From assembly GCA_034509425.1 (NCBI GenBank), contig JAVTVJ010011652.1:2185001-2249000 (forward strand): a DNA stretch of 64,000 nucleotides, in the 5' to 3' direction. The notes under the pieces were generated by a model that saw only the letters and a program-made list of their open reading frames with translations, ran no database searches and was not told where the DNA came from. The DNA is from Eopsaltria australis. Lineage: Eukaryota; Chordata; Aves; Passeriformes; Petroicidae. The position numbers and the translations under genes were made by a program. Shown here one piece after another: positions 12,633 to 25,815 of the stretch (position 1 is its first letter; each line of letters starts with the position of its first letter).

Positions 12633-15600
12633 GATGCAAAAGACAGCAGGTAAGTTAAGTAGCTGGGTGGAAGGAATGCTTGCAGATAAATGCCCTTACA
12701 CTGCTGGAAACAGCTCTTCCAGAGCAGCACATTTTTGAGACTCTGCAGAAGTTCACAGGTGCTACCTGACTCTCTTTTCATTCTCTGTCTCACTAAAAGA
12801 ATTTTGTCTCTAAGGCTCTCAAGCTAGAGTCGGATTTTTCACTTTTAGTTTTAATCAAAAGGTATTGGTGCACTTTGTAAATAGCAGTACAATTTTTTTA
12901 CCAGCCTCACTGAAGGAAGTTCATCTTTTCCCTCTTCTTTAAAGTAATTTTTTAGCCTGGAAAAAACAAAAAAAAAAACCAAAAACAAAAAACCTCACCC
13001 TGTATTTACAGAAATAATTAACCCCAAAAAAATCAGTGATGATGAAAAGTGTGTATCAAACCCAATGGCAGTGGTTATGTTATTACACATTACAAAAAAT
13101 GCCAAATGTTTTACCAGGTGGAAGCCACCATTATTTTAAAAGAAAAAAAGCATATCAGCAGAACCCCGGTAATGAAATTACTCCTGGAAATCTGGAGAGT
13201 TCAGCTGTTGGCACAGCAGGTTTTCAACATGTGAGGGCTGTCAATTTTTCTTGTACTGAAAGGTATGAACTTGTTACAGATATACTTGTTTCTGGTGGCA
13301 AAAGAAAAATACCAAGGTGGGATTTTAAATGCAACCTACTGGTTTAAAAATGAACACTGGATCTTCTGATGGCTTATTTTCCTCCTTCCAAACTGCTTTT
13401 CTTCTGCTTCTAAGAAGCCACTGACCTTCCATGCTCTGGAATCAAGGCTGCAGTGTCTAACATAGTTGGAAATGGGTACCTGCTTTCTTTGGATTTGAAA
13501 CTGAAGTTATGGTATTCTGACTTTTAAATAATAGCATAAAATATCTACTTTCAGTGCAGTTTACAAGAAAGGCTTTTTAACAAATTACCTCTACATTTGG
13601 GCTCTTTCTGTCTACCTACCAGATAATAAATGCTTAGCACAAGGAGCTCTGCAATCAGCAGCATTGAGCAAATTTGCCCACTTATCTCTTCATGATTCTC
13701 TGAACCCGTATTCCTGCATCTGCTGCATTAACAGATTCAGAACCAGTAATGTGGAACAAAGCCTGGCTCAACCACTTGGCTCAGAACTATTTTACCAGGA
13801 AAAAGAACAAAACAAACGCAACAAACCACAACCCAGATCAATGCCCCCATATAATTAAGAATATAGTTGTTGTATCTTCACCAACAGAATTGCTGGAACC
13901 ACTTGGTTAATCAGTCCTAAAGATTGCCAGTCATGCTAGATAGCCTTGTTTTGTAAATATCCATATTCTCACTTTGGCACTGGACAAACTCGTTCCAGAT
14001 ACAAAAACAATCACACATTTTCCGAGTTGTTGGGAAATAACCCAAGTGAGATTATAAACAATGGAATCTGAGGAACTGGCTCGGTGCCTTCGCAAAGGCT
14101 TTGATATGGACTGTTGGCTCGCTCCAGCATTTTCAAAACAGTTAAACATATTTTCCTGGTAGCAATGTTTTCCCATTGTTGTGCTATCCCAGCATGGGAT
14201 CATAGCAGAGAGTGACTCTTTCTAGGCATAAAACAGGGTCTGACCAACCAGAAACTGGGTGTGAGTGTGACAGGAGTACAGAAGAGGGGAAGAGGGAGGG
14301 TGTCAGTGGTTCAGCACCTCCAGAGGGAGAGACTTGTACAGGAAAGGTTCAGATTTCCTACAACCCTGGATTTCTTTTGAACTGGTAGAGTAAGCAATCA
14401 CTGTTTTGAGGAGCTGTAAAATCACCTGCTTAAATTACTACATGCCTTGGGAGTGAGAAATAAACTGTAAATTAAAGAGAGAACAAGACTGGAGCTTTGG
14501 AAAGGCATATGGATATGCTCTTATGGGTGTCTTTTAGGAAGGCTGTTTTGTGTCTGGGAGGAAAGTGAAATTTTATGGATTCTAGATCCAAAAAATACCA
14601 TGACAATTCAGGGCATTATGGCTCCAATCCAGAGGAATGGAAATTTCAATGAAATCTGAACCTGGGCTATAAGCAGATATTCGAATTGTTCCTTATTAAG
14701 CAGAGGGCTTAGCTGTTTGTTTAATTTATAGCCAGTCAAAATGAAAGAAATTTCATCATATGCTTAAATGCTTTTCTAAATTAGAAATTCACAACCTTTT
14801 TCTGGAAACTGATAAGGAATATTTACATCAGCATGGACATGGTGCAGCATTTTCCCATATTTCAGTATGGCCACAGTTCTTCAGCTACTAAATGCAGTCT
14901 TTGTCTACTTTTAAAAATTAATGAATCCTGCGGGAGTTTTATTAATAGTCAGAACTTAATTGCTTTACAATGCCTTTCACTCCAATAAAGACCATTTCTA
15001 GCAACTTCCTGGACTGCAGTAGTGACAAATCATTCATCCCAGTAGTGAGGGATTATCCAAAACTCTAGCACTGGAAAAGGTTTTCCTCCAACAGTTTATG
15101 TTGTGGATTTTGTTACTGTGTTTGCTTCTACCTCACATCACCTTTATGTATGAGAAAAACTGAAGTAAATCAATATTTCCCCTGGTTTGGCTCTCTGAAT
15201 TTAACTACAGCTTGACCTTTCTTGTCCTTGTCAAATCCATTCTGTGCAGTAAGAAGGGAATTCACTTAGTTCTTGCCCACCTGAAGGTAAGATTTTTAAC
15301 TAGCTGAATAAACAAAATACACCAGGCTATTTTTTCCCCTCTAGATAAAAAATTCTATATAAAACTGTCTGTTCTGGGTTTTACATCATGAAATACTTGA
15401 AAAATCTGACCTACTACTCACTGCAGTAACTAAGAATCTTTTCTTAACTTCAGTGGCCTTTGGATCATGATCTAAATGAAACCGTGGTTTTCTCTTTTAA
15501 GACGAGTAAGAAAACAGAATTTAAAGGGACACATTGTTTCAAACAGACACATTCAATTCCTTAGTAACAATTTAAGAAGTCACAAGGGAAATGAGTTTTC

Positions 15601-16075
15601 ATGGTCTCATCATTTCTTTGATGCAAAAGTGCACATTCCATCTTTTTGGCATTTTGTTCAACAGCAGAGCACATGAAAAAAGAGCCCCACTGTGCATAAA
15701 GAGAATAAAATATGTTCAAGAAGAAACAGGAAAAGAAATTCAGGTTAATATGAAGGTCAACCTTTTTCTGTGTTTCGAATATGCACTTTGCTGAGATCAT
15801 AAAGAGAAGTTGAAATAGCTTTAATCTTCATTGCTGTCATCCCTTAGCTGGAGAAGAATTAAAATCCAAACAGAGATGTTTGGGCTGATGTTAGAGTGGT
15901 AAATTATATTAGATTTTAAATTATCTGTCCCTGAAATACCAGACCTTATATGGCACACATTGTACTTTGTATAAAGCAAAGCAAATGCCTCATTAAGGGT
16001 ATTACCAAACTCCCAGACCATTTTTACATTCTGCTCACCTCTTTTTGCACAGAAGGGCAGTGCAGCAGCCACAAC
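12633..16075. other. Intergenic, no gene recognised
   Basis: Unique AT-rich sequence with an A/C-rich simple stretch (12961-12993) and a 10-bp palindrome GATCATGATC (15463-15472). The longest frames (103-104 codons) show no resemblance to known proteins. Confidence 0.7.
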
Positions 16076-16219
16076 AGGGCCAGGTTGGACAAACCATCCC
16101 CCATGCCCATCTCTCTGGCTGCCCCCACACCACAACTGAACTGAACCCCAAGAGCCAGCTGGAGGCTGATGGGGTCTCTATAAAGATCCCTTCCCACCCA
16201 AACCATTCTATGAATCTAC
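16076..16219 (+). mobile_element. CR1 LINE 3'-end fragment, plus orientation
   Basis: The right end reads AAAGATCCCTTCCCACCCAA then ACCATTCTATGAATCTAC. This is the forward CR1 terminus with its terminal microsatellite (ttctatgattctatg). The left part (GGGCCAGGTTGGAC) matches the upstream CR1 block 'aggccaggctggat' only loosely, so the left boundary is approximate. Orientation is opposite to the 4755 and 12533 copies. Confidence 0.75.
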
Positions 16220-16264
16220 AGCTCCAAGCATGGGACACTCTCCCACTCTCCCCAAGCTCTGGTA

Positions 16265-16335
16265 TTTTGGGTTTGGGGTAAGGTTTTTTTAACTTTAAAA
16301 AACCCAAACCAACCAAACTCAAAAAAAAAAAAAAA
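16265..16335. repeat. Imperfect inverted repeat followed by A-rich run
   Basis: The left arm (TTTTGGGTTTGGGG through GGTTTTTTTAA) faces the right arm (TTAAAAAACCCAAACCAACC), with almost no loop. A 15-base A run (16321-16335) follows. It would fold into an AT/GC-segmented hairpin. It lies just beyond the CR1 end but does not match the CR1 terminus. Confidence 0.6.
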
Positions 16336-19300
16336 CAACCAAGCAGGAGAGGTTATGACTTGGAGCATGAGCTGACAGGGCTGCTGTAGAAATATTTCAT
16401 CAGCAGCTTTAAAATTTAACTGAAAATGGTTTTTTAATGCCAATATTTTATTAATCTACTCGGTTAGCTCTCCTTTGCAGGAAAACTGCTAGACAATGAC
16501 AATGCCTTCTATTTATAACTTATCAGAACTGAAAGTCAATTCTCTCTATCATGTACTGGGAGTATGTTTTACCACTAGTGGTGGAAAGAGTGAAAATGCC
16601 TAACTGCATTGTTTTCCTCCTTAAAAGCGAAACATTAATACAAAAAATGGTAGTGACCAATTTTAAAAAAACCACAAACCTTCCAAGCATTGTTCTATCT
16701 GGGCTGCATTATATGAGATAAAATACAAGCAGGCAAGGATCTGTATTTGAGGTAACACAAGGATGAGGGAAAAGGTTTACACACAGATAAGAATTTCCTT
16801 GTCATTTTAAACTATGAACATGTCACTTGGACATGCTAATTGGAAGTATTGGGAAAAAACAAGAATAACTGTTACCTGTGATACTCTCTAATGGCTAAAT
16901 GATAGCAATTGTAATAAATCAGAGGAAGCTGTTTGGCAGTTTCTTAGAGAGAAGACAATAAATATAGCATATTTTTCTGATGGCTTTGCATGTTTGCTTT
17001 AAGCAGTATTCCCTAGGAATAGCCCATTGAACAGAGAAGCTGGGTTTCCACGTTCTTCTGCTGCTGTCTAACCACAGCTGTTATTTTTCTTTTCCCTTTT
17101 CATACAGTCACCTGGGAAAGAGTTCATAATCCAAAAATTAAGGGCTTCCAATTTTGGTCCTGTATCTTTCTTTCCTGCACTACAGTCTTCTTTTATAGTT
17201 CATGGGGGACAAAATGCTCTGTTCTTCCACTTTTTAATGGGACAATCCATAATTAACAAAATTTTTAAAATTTAACTATTTCTGAAAGCATAGCTTAGGG
17301 CATCCCCAGAATGAAAAAAAAAAAAGAGTTCATAGATGGATCTGTTTTCCACCTCATAGAAAGAGCTGTTACAACTCCTACTCATGGAGTAGGAACCACT
17401 TTAAATGGATCTGGAAAGATGAATAACTGTGTCTGCTTCTACCCCATAGCTGGCCCTACTGTGCCCCAAACAGCCCCCCAGCAGCTAATTAGAAAAAATT
17501 AGAGTGAATGTCCCTATCTGATTGCCAAAGAGTGGCATGAGTGGAGTGAGGAAGCACAGCCATTCTGTTTTGTGAAAGCCATATTGCAGCAACAGTGGCT
17601 GCTGTATTCCCCTCCATTTGTTCAGGGAGGAAAAAAACAGGCAATGATAGCAGTATTAAGATTTTTCTAACTCTGATCCAGATGTAAAACACGTTTTATT
17701 TAGCCTGCCTGAGGCCAGCAGCTCTCTGTGTGAGCACAGAGCTCAGCACTGTGTTATGGTAGCCTGGAGTAGCTTTGAAATATAATTCTGTTCCCTTTGA
17801 TTTTTTTTTTTATTGTGTTAATCTTCCCTGCTTAAAATGGTGGTATTTAACTGGGGGAATTCACCAGCTCAAGTGTTTCATGGGAATATGCTCCCTATTT
17901 GGCATCATCTAGGAAAGAGGCTGATTAAATGCACCACCAGCTTCATGATTTTTAGAAGAGGAGAGGGAATAAGCCAAGTCACAGGTTGAGATAAACAGCA
18001 GCATGAGATTACAGCATGAGAAAGAAATTTATTTGGAATAGAAAACAAGGAATAAATATTTTTCTCTCCACCATGAACAAACTTTACATTTCAATCCTCT
18101 GGCCTAGAGCCTTTAGCTCTCATTTTAGGCTTCTTATTCTACTGAATATTTTTGTATCAGAGCTCTAAAATCAAATGTATTTCCAGTACCAATTTAAATT
18201 TATTCTTCATATTTTCATCCTTTAGTAGCAAGCATAGACACAAACATACCTGTTCTAGTTTTTGTTCTTCACTAGCTCAAGCGCAATTTATGCTTTTGCT
18301 TGTTCCGTCTTTGGTCCCTCAAGCATATTTAAATGATGTAGCTGACTGGACTCCTTATGAAGAATTTTGAAACTATTTCTGAGCAGAATATTTACTCAGT
18401 GACTAGAGAAAATCTTCCCAGTGTTTGTATACAAACTATTTGCATGTGAAAGTGGGACATTTGAACTATGCAGAGATCATATCCCTCCAGTTAAAAAATT
18501 CATGGGTGCTCTGCAAAAATTATAAACTAGTCCTTCTCTGTAGCTGTATTAAATGCATCTTGTGTGGGGTTATAGGGGTATTAAAAATATGCTCTTTATA
18601 ACCATGGACACTGGAACTGATGTGAATAATGGACTTACAAGTGGCTGCAGAATGTGCTGCCTCATCCTGGGAATTGCACCATTATTGATTTCCTGCCCAT
18701 GAACCCTTCTCCCTTGCCCTTCAACCTGCCTGCACAGTGGCTGCACTCATGAAGGATATCCAACTGAGAGCCCCTAATGATCAGACTGAAACTGCTCAGC
18801 AGCACTAATATGCAAATATGTGTTTGTGGGTTTGGGGCTTCTTTTGTTTTCTAAATAATAATGCTCTTTAGGATATCTGTTTTCCATCCATAGTGGCACT
18901 TTCCTCTGCCTTTGGACATTGCAGGGAAGGCAGGGATGCATTAGGCAGCCTGACAGGTTGTTATTCTACTGCCCAGGGTGTGTTTCATGGGCCATTTTGG
19001 CATTGATTCCTGGCCAAGTTTTGAAGAAGGTCACTGCAAACTACCCCTTTGCTATTACATCACCACAAACTGTGCTGGTTTTGGCTTTGAGACTCACTAG
19101 TGGAAGGCAGAGTCCTGCCAAGTGTCAGAGAAAGTGCATTTTTTTAGAGATGATACTTATCAACACCACAGTGAGTGCCAGAATTCCTTCTCTATAAAAA
19201 TAAAGAAAATATCCTGGAAGTTACTGACTACAATTAACAATATACAAGCAGAACCACTGAAAAGAGTTCCCCAAACCTCCCTATTACAGCACATCTTACA

Positions 19301-19644
19301 TTGATTTTGCTAAGCAGATAATAGCTTTTCTTATACTTGTTAAGAAGAAAAATTGTCAAGAACCATGTAACAGTTGCTAACATATAAACTACAATTCTAT
19401 AATGCTTTAATAATGGTGATGAAAAATAGAGACACAACTGGCACAGGAGAAAGAATGAAAACCATCATCTTAAAAGTGGAATTGGTACAAAGCCAAAGAA
19501 CAATATTATTTTAATAAGAATGTTGAGGAATATCACCCTTCTAGAATTTTGTACAAATTATCTGTCAAACTATTTAGGAATAGATGTCTTGTCTTAGCTA
19601 GAAATATACATTCAGGGGAAAAAAAAAACCCTTACCAGCTGCCA
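16336..19644. other. Intergenic, no gene recognised
   Basis: Unique AT-rich sequence. The only structure noticed is a small bulged hairpin near 17720-17743 (AGCTCTCTGTG/CACAGAGCT arms). Open frames are below 95 codons. Confidence 0.65.
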
Positions 19645-19806
19645 ATCCCCTGACTTATTGTCAATCAAATGGCACTATAAATGAGAAAGAGATTATTGTC
19701 AGGCCAGTCACAATGAGGAGTTCAAATCACAGTTCCCTGACTTATTGTCAGTCAAACTGTATTATAAACAAGAAAGATATGGCTGTCAAACCAGCCACAG
19801 TAGGAG
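19645..19806. repeat. Diverged tandem duplication, 87-bp unit
   Basis: CCCTGACTTATTGTCAATCAA (19648 on) recurs as CCCTGACTTATTGTCAGTCAA (19735 on), exactly 87 bases later. The remainder matches in order: CACTATAAATGAGAAAGA with GTATTATAAACAAGAAAGA, then GGCCAGTCACAATGAGGAG with AACCAGCCACAGTAGGAG. The copies differ at many positions and by small indels. Confidence 0.85.
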
Positions 19807-21855
19807 GGCCCTTAATACATAGTACAAGACAAAGGAAAAATTTTTATCTAACATATTGTAAGAGAAAGTTCATGTGGAGAGGAGAAAATACTGACTCATA
19901 AACAGCTTGTTTTCTCCATTTTGGCTTTAAATGTGTCTCCCCTCTGTGCCAGGGAGTAGCTGAAGGAAAAGGGGAAGCACCTTTCTCACCACTCACCCTG
20001 GAGCAGCAACTTGTCCCCATCAAGTGCTGTGGGGAAGAGATTGTTGCATCCAGTGCAACCAAAATAGCATCACTAATCTGTCTGCACCCTGGGAATCCTT
20101 GACCACCTGGTTCTCAGCCATCTGCACTTCTTTTCTCCCTTTTAAATTCTTCTCCCTTTGCCAGCACACTGGCCAGATTCTGGCTCTTGTGAGTGCACAG
20201 GCTGTCTGGAGAGGAGCAGAGCACCAATGGGAGGTCAGGGGAGGGGAACAGATGAGAATCTCTTGCTTGGCTAATTAGTTCTGATCCTTGCAAGGCTAAG
20301 CAGAAATTTGGCGAGCAGGGCATGTGCACCCAGATGGATGAAGTCTAATTTGGGACTGAAAGAGAAAGAAGAAGCAAAAGCAGGATCACAAACATTATCC
20401 ATTCACAGTTTAGTCCATTCACCCTTTCTGCTGTTGTCTTTTTTTCCTATATTTATATAGAGAGTCCTCTGGGTCACCCTTTCAGCCTCTCTCAATCCTT
20501 GTCTTTTCCTAAGATGTTATTTGGCTTGACAGTAATGCTGCCTTTAAAACATTAGTGTAATTGAACAAAAATGTTATTTCCTTTCCTTCATACTTAACCT
20601 TTAAAGGACACATTTATTCAAAAATACTCAGCAAAGCCTTACTTTTGACTTTCTGGCTGAATACACCTGCAGGATTCCCCAAATTTATCATGACCGTAAT
20701 AATGCAGGAATGAAAAATATGATAATGCTTAGACTTTTTTTTACATTTTAGCTGAAAATGCAATGTTCATTTGTGGAAAAGGTCAGGATACATTTTAGGT
20801 CTTCTATATTCAGTTCCACAGTCTTCACAGTTTCCTATATACTAGTTATACAAAAGAAGATGCAGTTTAGTCTGGTTTTCACCCAGGAGAAAAAAATGTT
20901 AAGGGTTCAAAACTGGCCTGTGAAACAGGAGCCTTTGAGTTGTTGGGCAAGAAGATTGAGACTAATTTCTGCACAGGGAAAATAGGAGCCCTGTGGCTCT
21001 GGGAAAGGATACTTTAGAGTCAAAAAAAAAAAAAAAAAAAAAAAAAAAAGTGATGGAAAGAAATTAATTTTGAGGCTGACCAAGGAAAAGAACTAGAATT
21101 TTATATTTAACGTTTATGGTGATACCGCAGCTACAGAGGCTTCAGTAAAACAATAACAGCAGTGAAGTAATTCAGGAGGCTCTGAACCAAAAGGAGATTG
21201 TTGGGATTGAGGGAAAACCTCTCCTTTGCAGTTTTCTCAGTCTGGAATATTCCCTCTCCCAGTGTCAGTCACTGTCCTGCACACAGGGCTGAATCACCAG
21301 CCAGCCAGAGGCACTGGGTGGGGTTTCTTTCCTGCTAAAGGCAAACTAATTAATGTTTGCAAACTCTTTGCAATCTGCTGGTATCATTGCAACATATCAG
21401 CAGTTTAAATACTCAATATTTTAAGTACATAGAGGACTGTGATGCTGCCAGCCTGATAAATATCAGAGGATTAAATTTGCTTAGAAAACTGAAGTAGTTG
21501 CAAATTAATTTAGTATATTTAACCTGCATTTAGGAGAAATAAACCCCCTTCATTTCAATATTGTAGCTCCATAAGATTTTTATGTGCATATCATTTAAGT
21601 CTGTTCCTAAGTACATAAGAGGCAAGTAATGCTGTTCTTCGGGCAGATGGATACATCACGAAAAATCACAAACCCATTAGATCAACAAGGACTATCTAAT
21701 TATCATGGGGAAATAAAGCCAATAAATCTATCTGGTATAAATGATGGGCTTATGAAGTCATACATAATGAAATAAATATTTAATTTTTCTGAAATCCAAA
21801 ATCTCGCTTTAGAAACAGGAATATTAAAAATTAATTTCCATTTCTCGTGATGGGT
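19807..21855. other. Intergenic, no gene recognised
   Basis: Contains a moderately GC-richer stretch (about 19920-20340) and a 28-base A run (21022-21049). Open frames are under 95 codons and lack recognisable motifs. Confidence 0.65.
21022..21049. repeat. Poly-A run (28)
   Basis: An uninterrupted run of 28 A, the longest homopolymer in the window. The sequence to its left shows no retrocopy or SINE body that I can recognise, so its origin is unclear. Confidence 0.95.
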
Positions 21856-22093
21856 ACAGTGTGGTTGAGTGGTTTCAGCATGAGCATGAACTCCCAAGCG
21901 CTGCTGAATCCTATTCCTGGTTCTGACAGTGATTCATACCCTGGACCGAGACAAATCATTCAACCTCTCTGTACTCCTTGCCCATCTGTAAGGCTGAGAT
22001 AATGCTGACCTGCTTCACAGAACCATTAGAAGAATTAAGAAACATCTGCTCTGCATTGTGAAGACATGAAATTCTCTAAAAATGCAAAATACT
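21856..22093 (+). mobile_element. Near full-length MIR-type (CORE-SINE) element
   Basis: The blocks follow the MIR consensus from head to tail: ACAGTGTGGTTGAGTGGTTTC, then GAATCCTATTCCTGGTTCTGACA, GACAAATCATTCAACCTCTCTG, CCATCTGTAAGGCTGAGATAATG, CTGACCTGCTTCACAGAACC and AAGAATTAAGAAAC. A terminal part follows, TGTGAAGACATGAAATTCTC then AAAAATGCAAAATAC, resembling the CORE-SINE/L2-type tail. At about 238 bases it is close to the roughly 260-base full length. MIR elements stopped moving long before modern birds arose, so retention over the whole length is unusual. Confidence 0.75.
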
Positions 22094-25000
22094 TTTATTC
22101 TGAGGCTTGGAGGTTTTTGTGTTGACACCGAAGTTCTTAGCACCTGGCAGGAGTGATTTCTCCTTCAATAATTCGGTCAGCTCCCTGTTTCTGTCAGGTT
22201 TATTATTCCACTCTCCTAACTAAGTCTGTCTCCATTAAGAGAGAGATGTTTACTGTGAGGTGGCTCTTCCCTGGAAATAATTGGCAGCGAGTTCCTTGCG
22301 GAGGCACAGCAGAGACTCATCCTCTGCAAAAGACTCCAGCCCTGACAAGGCAGGTCCTGCTCTGCCAGCACAGCCTCAAACAGAGCCTTCCTCCTAATTA
22401 TGGAGAAAACATGAAGGAAAAAGGTCATTGAGGGACAGAGCGTTACGCAATGGGAGCACAGTCTAAGAGAGGAAAGGTTTAATAATTAGAACTTTTCCTG
22501 TGCATCTGAATAGAAACAGCATCTCCACAAGGGATGAAAAAAATATATTTCTTTTCATCAAGAATTTTGCAAGCTGCATGGAATGGTGGGAAGCAAATCT
22601 ATGAATAAGATTGCAAGATTTGTATTTCAAAACAGAAGCATAATTGGCTTCCTCTTTAAACAATCACATTTTATGCTATACTTCATATCCAATCTACCCA
22701 TTCTATGCAACAGACTTCCAAGATTATTCAATTTCTCTCTGTCTGCCTGCCTACTCAGGCAGTATCTATTTATCTCACTTCAGTATTTATTTACTTTCCT
22801 GAAGGAAAAGTTAAACAAACTTAGCAATACCATATTTTTTAATTGATACCATTTCAAGTAAATTCTGTTTGTAAGCCTGAAATTCCAGTAAAATATTTTA
22901 GATCTGTAGGAACGGGCCTTATATTCTAAAGCAGACATTCCTTAAAAATAATGAGAACAACTGTACAGCTGACAAAAATAACACCTTTTTAATTGACTAG
23001 TTAGAAAGATAAGATTTGCAACCCATTTTTTGTCAGAGGTGGTTTAGAGGTGGCTTTAGATGTCTGCTGTGCTTGAGTGGCATTAGTAATGACCTTTGCA
23101 TGATTAACTCAAAAGCCTAACTTGGAAAGATAGCCAGCTCTACCTTAATTGCCATTATTATGGTATTCACTTTAGCCTTGAAGTCTTTAGTAGGCTGTGA
23201 AATAGTGTCTATTCCAAAGAAGCTCTGTTCTCTGCTACCTATCCATCTCCCTTACACACAGTCACAGATTACAAGGGCAGAGGTAATTGTTGTCATCTCA
23301 CCTCCTCCTTCAGACTGATCTTTTGGATGTCCTTGGTGGTGAGAGTCCCTTAGCCCTCATCAGGCTGTGCTCAAGCTCAGTTCACCCTTCTAGGAAGTCA
23401 ATGGTCTTGAATTAAAGATTTCAAGTATCCATTCTGCTTTTGGACAGTTATCTGTTTATCTACCTAATTAGAGATATTGTTTCTTATTTTCAAGCAGTGA
23501 GTAGTTTGGCTGGATATTGTTATGCTTTTGTGAGAAAGAGAAAGGAGCTGTCACCAGGAATGACAAAATAAGTATTTGTAGTCTGGTCAGATCACATGGT
23601 AATTTTCTCTTAAAGAAGAGTGAGCTAATTAAGCCTCTAAATACGTGGCAGGTTTTCCAAACCTTGAATCATTTTCGTAGCCCTGTAGTGAACCTTCTCC
23701 ATTCTGTCAGCTTACTTTCTGAAAAACCCTATTTTAAGATGAATTTAATCATTTCACTGAGGCTTCAGCTAGAAAGCAAACGTTTCTAGAAATCATAATT
23801 CTCCACTGCTCTTTCTGTGGATATGTAAATCCATGCTCACAGGAGAAAGATAAAGTGACAATACCTGAAATAATCATTTTACCATCCAGCAACCAAACTA
23901 ATTCCCTTCCACAGACGTCATATGCAGCACTATTTCCAGCAAATAATTGAAAATACACAAGCTAAGCTTTGACCACCCACAACCAAAACTGACCTGAAGC
24001 TGTGTGGGCCAGAAAATTGCTTCAAAAGCAGTTGCCTCTGCTGCAGCAATATGCTTTCTTTTTAGGCAATTTCCAGCATTTCACCAACACCACCTCATCT
24101 GTAAAGGATGAGGCAGCCCACCGGAGCACAAGTGTGGGCTGTCAGACCTAAAAGCAAGGAGACATGGTATTACAAAAGTGATTTTCTTCTGTGCACTGAA
24201 CATTTTGTATGCTGCTGTACATATCCATTCCCCTCTTGCTATTTGTCTTTATATTTTGCTCATTCTCAATGCTAATACAGTGCCCCAGTCATAATTTCTA
24301 AAATATGTAAGAGCTCCAGCTGACCTTAGGAACAGCTATGAAATTGTAAGGTAAGGGTTTGAAATAATACACAAAATGGTAATATCTGAGAAGTCTTTCT
24401 ATTGTGGTTTCTTTCCATTAAGAAAAAATCAAAAAGGCAAAAATATGTTAATTCTTCAGAACAAATTTCACAGCCCAGGGAATGCAGAGTTCATACGGAA
24501 GCCATTCCCAAATGCACCAATAAATACTTTAGATAAATTTTGCAATTTCCTTTTGCTCCATTCTCGAGGAGTATTTCACATTCTGCCTTGAGCACAGACC
24601 TCAGCACAATTGGGGCTGGAGAATGCAGCCCCAATTCATGTCAGAATGTACCTGTGCACTGAAAACCCCCACTGCCTTCAATGAGACATTGGTGGATCTG
24701 AGGCATATTGATATGTGCAAGGGTTGATGACTAACATAAGCATCTGCTTCAAAAATACCACAGCTAGAGCTGAGATATTATTATAGACAGTCTATTGTAC
24801 TTGCAACAGACAAGTAAAGAGTTCCTGGTTGAGAATACATGTCAGAAAAATGACATGTTTTCATCACTTCCAGCCATAGTTAAAAGACTCTGAATACATT
24901 AACCAGCTGAAGGAAAAATACTTTCAGCTTTTGTATCACAGTGGGAATCTGTAAATGCAAGTTATGATGTAACAGACAATTACTGTGCATTCAACTGTTC

Positions 25001-25796
25001 ATCATTTCTGAAAAGCTAATAATTTTTTTTTTAATGTACACAGAGAAAGGTGGTATTTTTCACCAAGTTTACAAAGCTCCAAGCTAGGGAAAGGAGCTTA
25101 AGGTGGGCAGGACTGACTCAGTAACTGCAGCTGAAGAGTTATTTAATACAAAGCTTTAGATCATTAGATATCTCAACTCGAGTACATGTTCCTGCATCAT
25201 TTTTCAAAATGATCCAAGTCCTTTTGATGAAAATCTGGTCGATACTTCAGCGTGCCAACTGGCATGGGATCCCAGGCTCTGCTTGTAATAACTTCTTATC
25301 AGTAATAGCTGTTTCTTCTGGTTCCTCTCCTGGATCAGACTTGTTATTTCCTTTATGCAGAAGGCTTCAGCCATGCCCCAGGGACCGAATTCCAGGAATA
25401 CACAGATGGCTGTGCTGCCTCTAGAAATGCACAGCATTGTTCCTGGAAGGGATTCCTCGTGCTGGCACCAGCAAGCATCTGAGGGTTACTGCTCTGAATA
25501 AAGTTTGCAATCATGTACTGACCCAGAATCACCCCTTTGTGAATGAGTGAACCCAGGTGGATGGATGGACAGCCAGCTCCTTCTCACTGCCTAGCCCTGG
25601 GTTTCTGAAGCTGACCTGGAATCTTCCCTGAATCCAGGCCAACAGCACCCTCTGATAGAGTTCACTGCCTTTGCACTGGATGAGGGAATAAAAGTGTAAG
25701 GTCCAGCCTTTAGGCAAGTTAGACTTTCCAATAAAATTCTGATAGATTTAAGAATTGAGCCTAATAAACAGTGGGCCAGTTGTAAACAACAAATCT

Positions 25797-25815
25797 AAAA
25801 AAAAAAAAAAAAAAA
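25797..25815. repeat. Poly-A run (19)
   Basis: Nineteen consecutive A bases between AACAAATCT and TCAAAAGG. No retrocopy body was recognised beside it. Confidence 0.9.
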
